A stretch of DNA of 64,000 nucleotides. It comes from CAKSXP01 sp964609305. Lineage in GTDB: Bacteria > Bacillota > Clostridia > Oscillospirales > Oscillospiraceae. Below, one piece after another: positions 62,332 through 64,000 of this stretch. The stretch lies in contig CAZSRK010000001.1 in NCBI GenBank assembly GCA_964609305.1, forward strand, positions 1-64,000. The letters are read 5' to 3'. Each line of letters opens with the position of its first letter. Positions within the stretch are counted from its first letter, which is position 1. Below the pieces are notes generated by a model. It was not told where the DNA came from and ran no database searches. It saw only the letters and a program-made list of their open reading frames with translations. The position numbers and the translations under genes were made by a program.

Positions 62332-63411
62332 ATGCCTGATAATAAGATAACACGTTTTTTTCTGGGAGCCAACTCAGAACAGGGCTTTTACTCGCTTTAT
62401 GACGGTTTTGCCCGTCCGGAGGACGGGGTGTTCCTATACGTGCTCAAGGGCGGGCCCGGCTGCGGCAAGTCGAGCTTTATGAAGCGCATCGGTGCCCGCG
62501 CAGACTGTGAGGGTCTGGACGTTGAATACATCCACTGCTCCGGCGACCCCGAATCACTCGACGCGGTATATATCCCCGCGCTCGGCGTCGCCTACGCCGA
62601 CGGCACGTCGCCGCACGTTCTCGACCCTCCGTATCCCGCAGCGGGCGGCGCATACCTCGACCTTGGCAGCTTTTACGACATCGATAATCTCAAGCCAAGG
62701 CTTGCGGAGATCATGGCCCTTAACCGAAGGTACAAGGGTAAATATAAGGAAAGTTATGCTCTCCTCTCCTCCGCAGGCAGCGTCGCTGTCCGCCCCCTGC
62801 CGGAGCTGATGACCAGGGACGTGGACAGCTCCGTCCGGCGGCGCGCCCGGTCGCTCATCGGCAGGGAACTGGACAGAGTATCCGCCTCCGGAACCGGACG
62901 TATCGACAAACGCTTCCTGTCCGCAATAAGCTGCCAGGGCAGCGTTTTCTTCGATGCCACGATTTACGAGATCGCGCCGCGCGTGTGCGTACTTGACAAC
63001 GACCTCGGCTTTGCGCAGGCATATCTGGACGAATGCGTAAAAGCCGCGCATGAGCGCGGATATGACATGATCGTATGCCCCGACTGCCTGACGCCGGAAA
63101 AGACCCAGGCCGTGCTCATACCCGAGGCGGGGCTGGCGCTGCTGGAGTCCGGTCGGCGCTCGCGCTGGACGGGTGAGGTATACCGCCACGTGCGCCTGGA
63201 CGCCATGGCTGACACACAGGCGCTCTCACAGCTTCGCCCGGCCATGCGCACGGCCGAAAAGCTGCGCGCGGCGATAATAGCCGAGGCGGAGAAAAAGCTT
63301 GCTGCGGCGAAAGCCCTGCATGATGAGGTTGAGGCCGTGTATAACCCGCATGTTGACTTTGGCGGAGTATATGAGCTGGTCGAAAAACACGCCGAAATGC
63401 TTGGCATCTGA
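62332..63411 (+). CDS. P-loop ATPase of unknown function
   Basis: A 359-residue protein with Walker A KGGPGCGKSS (about 42-51) and a repeated pattern of acidic loops (DPESLDAVYIPAL). I recognise the family only as ATP-binding proteins of Clostridia without a known role. The C-terminal 60 residues form a helical segment (AEKKLAAAKALHDEVEAVY). A TTG three codons upstream is possible but the ATG has the better Shine-Dalgarno (AAAAAGGA). Confidence 0.65.
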   Translation: MPDNKITRFFLGANSEQGFYSLYDGFARPEDGVFLYVLKGGPGCGKSSFMKRIGARADCEGLDVEYIHCSGDPESLDAVYIPALGVAYADGTSPHVLDPPYPAAGGAYLDLGSFYDIDNLKPRLAEIMALNRRYKGKYKESYALLSSAGSVAVRPLPELMTRDVDSSVRRRARSLIGRELDRVSASGTGRIDKRFLSAISCQGSVFFDATIYEIAPRVCVLDNDLGFAQAYLDECVKAAHERGYDMIVCPDCLTPEKTQAVLIPEAGLALLESGRRSRWTGEVYRHVRLDAMADTQALSQLRPAMRTAEKLRAAIIAEAEKKLAAAKALHDEVEAVYNPHVDFGGVYELVEKHAEMLGI

Positions 63412-63547
63412 TATGCGAAAGCAGAATTTTTCAATTTGAAACTCAAGTCCGTTAGATTTTTGTTTTAAGCGATCGCATGACAACGCTTATTTCCCCCTTT
63501 GTGGCTGTTAATAGCTTATTCTATGGGATAATTTTAAACTGTTTATG

Positions 63548-63595
63548 CTTCGGGGAGGTACTTTTCTGCTCGTTCAGAAAAGTACCTCCCCGAAG
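63548..63595. repeat. Perfect 21-bp inverted repeat
   Basis: Arms 63548-63568 and 63575-63595 are perfect complements, with a 6-nt loop (ctcgtt). The arms include CGGGGAGGTACTTTTCTG. No T run follows, so it is not a plain terminator. It may be a MITE end, a regulatory RNA hairpin or a transcription stop acting on both sides. Confidence 0.8.
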
Positions 63596-63647
63596 GGCAA
63601 CAAGCTTCGTTTAACAAACGCTTTGTTTAAAAGAGAAAAGTATCATA

Positions 63648-63770
63648 ATGGAGAATACAGTACTTGAAAGTACTATAAAAGGGACTAAAACGTCAAAGGA
63701 ACACATAACCCGTAGCCCGATACTCTCCGCACTCATCAAGCTCATCGCCGGCGAGGCCACAGGAGCATAG
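63648..63770 (+). CDS. Possible 40-residue small protein
   Basis: A clean ORF of 40 codons (start MENTVLESTIKG, end LIAGEATGA) with an AAGAGAAAAG purine-rich upstream segment, 52 nt after the long hairpin. Polar at the start and more hydrophobic from residue 25 (SALIKLIAG), it looks like a peptide rather than noise, but no family is recognised. Confidence 0.4.
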   Translation: MENTVLESTIKGTKTSKEHITRSPILSALIKLIAGEATGA

Positions 63771-63817
63771 GCCGGCAGGTTTCAAAAACGATTTGGTCAT
63801 ACAAATACAGCGCAAAT

Positions 63818-63861
63818 AAAAAACCAGACCCTGCGTCAAACGGCGCGGGGTCCGGTTTTTT
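63818..63861. terminator. Bidirectional terminator before hppA
   Basis: ccagaccctgcg pairs with cgcggggtccgg with one A-C and one T-G pair. A tract on the left and T tract on the right serve the minus-strand pyrophosphatase gene and the plus strand. Confidence 0.85.
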
Positions 63862-63884
63862 ATCAGTAACTGTGCGATCAGGCC

Positions 63885-64000
63885 TTACAGAAGTCCACCG
63901 ATGGAAACAAAGATGGGAGCAAAAACGACCGCAACGATGGTCATGAGCTTTATGAGGATGTTGATGGACGGGCCTGAGGTATCCTTGAACGGATCGCCAA
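63885..64000 (-). CDS. hppA: Membrane-bound ion-translocating pyrophosphatase, C-terminal end only
   Basis: The minus-strand frame ends with GDPFKDTSGPSINILIKL and a final hydrophobic helix, the conserved C-terminus of V-type H+/Na+ pyrophosphatases. The rest lies beyond the window. It couples PPi hydrolysis to ion pumping. Confidence 0.93.
   Translation of the reverse strand, partial: GDPFKDTSGPSINILIKLMTIVAVVFAPIFVSIGGLL

Larger units (their letters stand above)
63412..63884. other. 473-nt region with a long hairpin, a small ORF and a terminator
   Basis: No large gene. It contains a 21-bp perfect inverted repeat (63548-63595), a 40-codon ORF (63648-63770) and a bidirectional terminator (63818-63861), each described separately. 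The rest (63412-63547) is A/T rich and shows nothing I can name. Confidence 0.7.

Overview
The window looks like part of the chromosome of an anaerobic, low-oxygen-niche Bacillota of class Clostridia, most like the gut Oscillospirales. The evidence is the gene content: SepF, DivIVA, Hfq next to MiaA, MutS with a divergent MutL, a membrane pyrophosphatase, SLH surface proteins and fermentative carbamoyl-phosphate pathways, in fairly GC-rich DNA with strong Shine-Dalgarno sites. A 100-N gap with 55-nt identical flanks marks it as a draft, possibly metagenome-derived, assembly. No rRNA, tRNA, CRISPR, prophage or transposase was seen.

Layout. 1-2.1 kb: an orphan sugar-type solute-binding lipoprotein under a promoter with TTAAC palindromes. 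2.2-10.7 kb: an island with an HTH protein, an ECF-like sigma factor, small membrane proteins and a PrsW protease, ending in a 1879-residue SLH surface protein. 11-16.9 kb: an enolase-superfamily dehydratase divergent from an agmatine deiminase operon (aguB-aguD-aguA-aguC order) in which three of four genes are damaged. 16.9-25.4 kb: a housekeeping block on the minus strand (hfq, HlyD-like, yggS, sepF, divIVA, ileS, lspA, rluD). 25.5-34.5 kb: tRNA modification and mismatch repair (miaA, mutL; miaB, mutS divergent) with DegV and a CPBP protease. 34.6-46.9 kb: GDPD, an MFS transporter, a beta-helix protein divergent from an IclR regulator, a MarR regulator with two ABC exporters, and a two-component system. 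47-49.1 kb: a LexA-like repressor divergent from DNA polymerase IV. 49.2-61.5 kb: a cluster related to the anaerobic purine/urate degradation genes (arcC, ygeW, ygeY, ygfK, ssnA, guaD), divergent from two fold-type-II PLP enzymes. 61.5-64 kb: a HAD phosphatase, a P-loop ATPase, a small ORF beside a long hairpin, and the end of hppA.

Two carbamoyl-phosphate modules lie in the window: agmatine to putrescine, and purine-derived ureido compounds. Both would yield ATP through carbamate kinase. The purine module is the most interesting system: it has the usual YgeW/YgeY/YgfK/SsnA set, but no YgeX-type diaminopropionate ammonia-lyase is present. Instead there is a TrpB-like enzyme and a threonine-synthase-like enzyme, coupled by an ATGA overlap and driven from a back-to-back promoter.

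Frame breaks occur in aguB, a response regulator, dinB and a small membrane protein. In each case one base in a short A/T run restores the frame, and aguA has a Trp codon read as TGA. Whether these are real lesions or sequence errors cannot be settled from this window alone.
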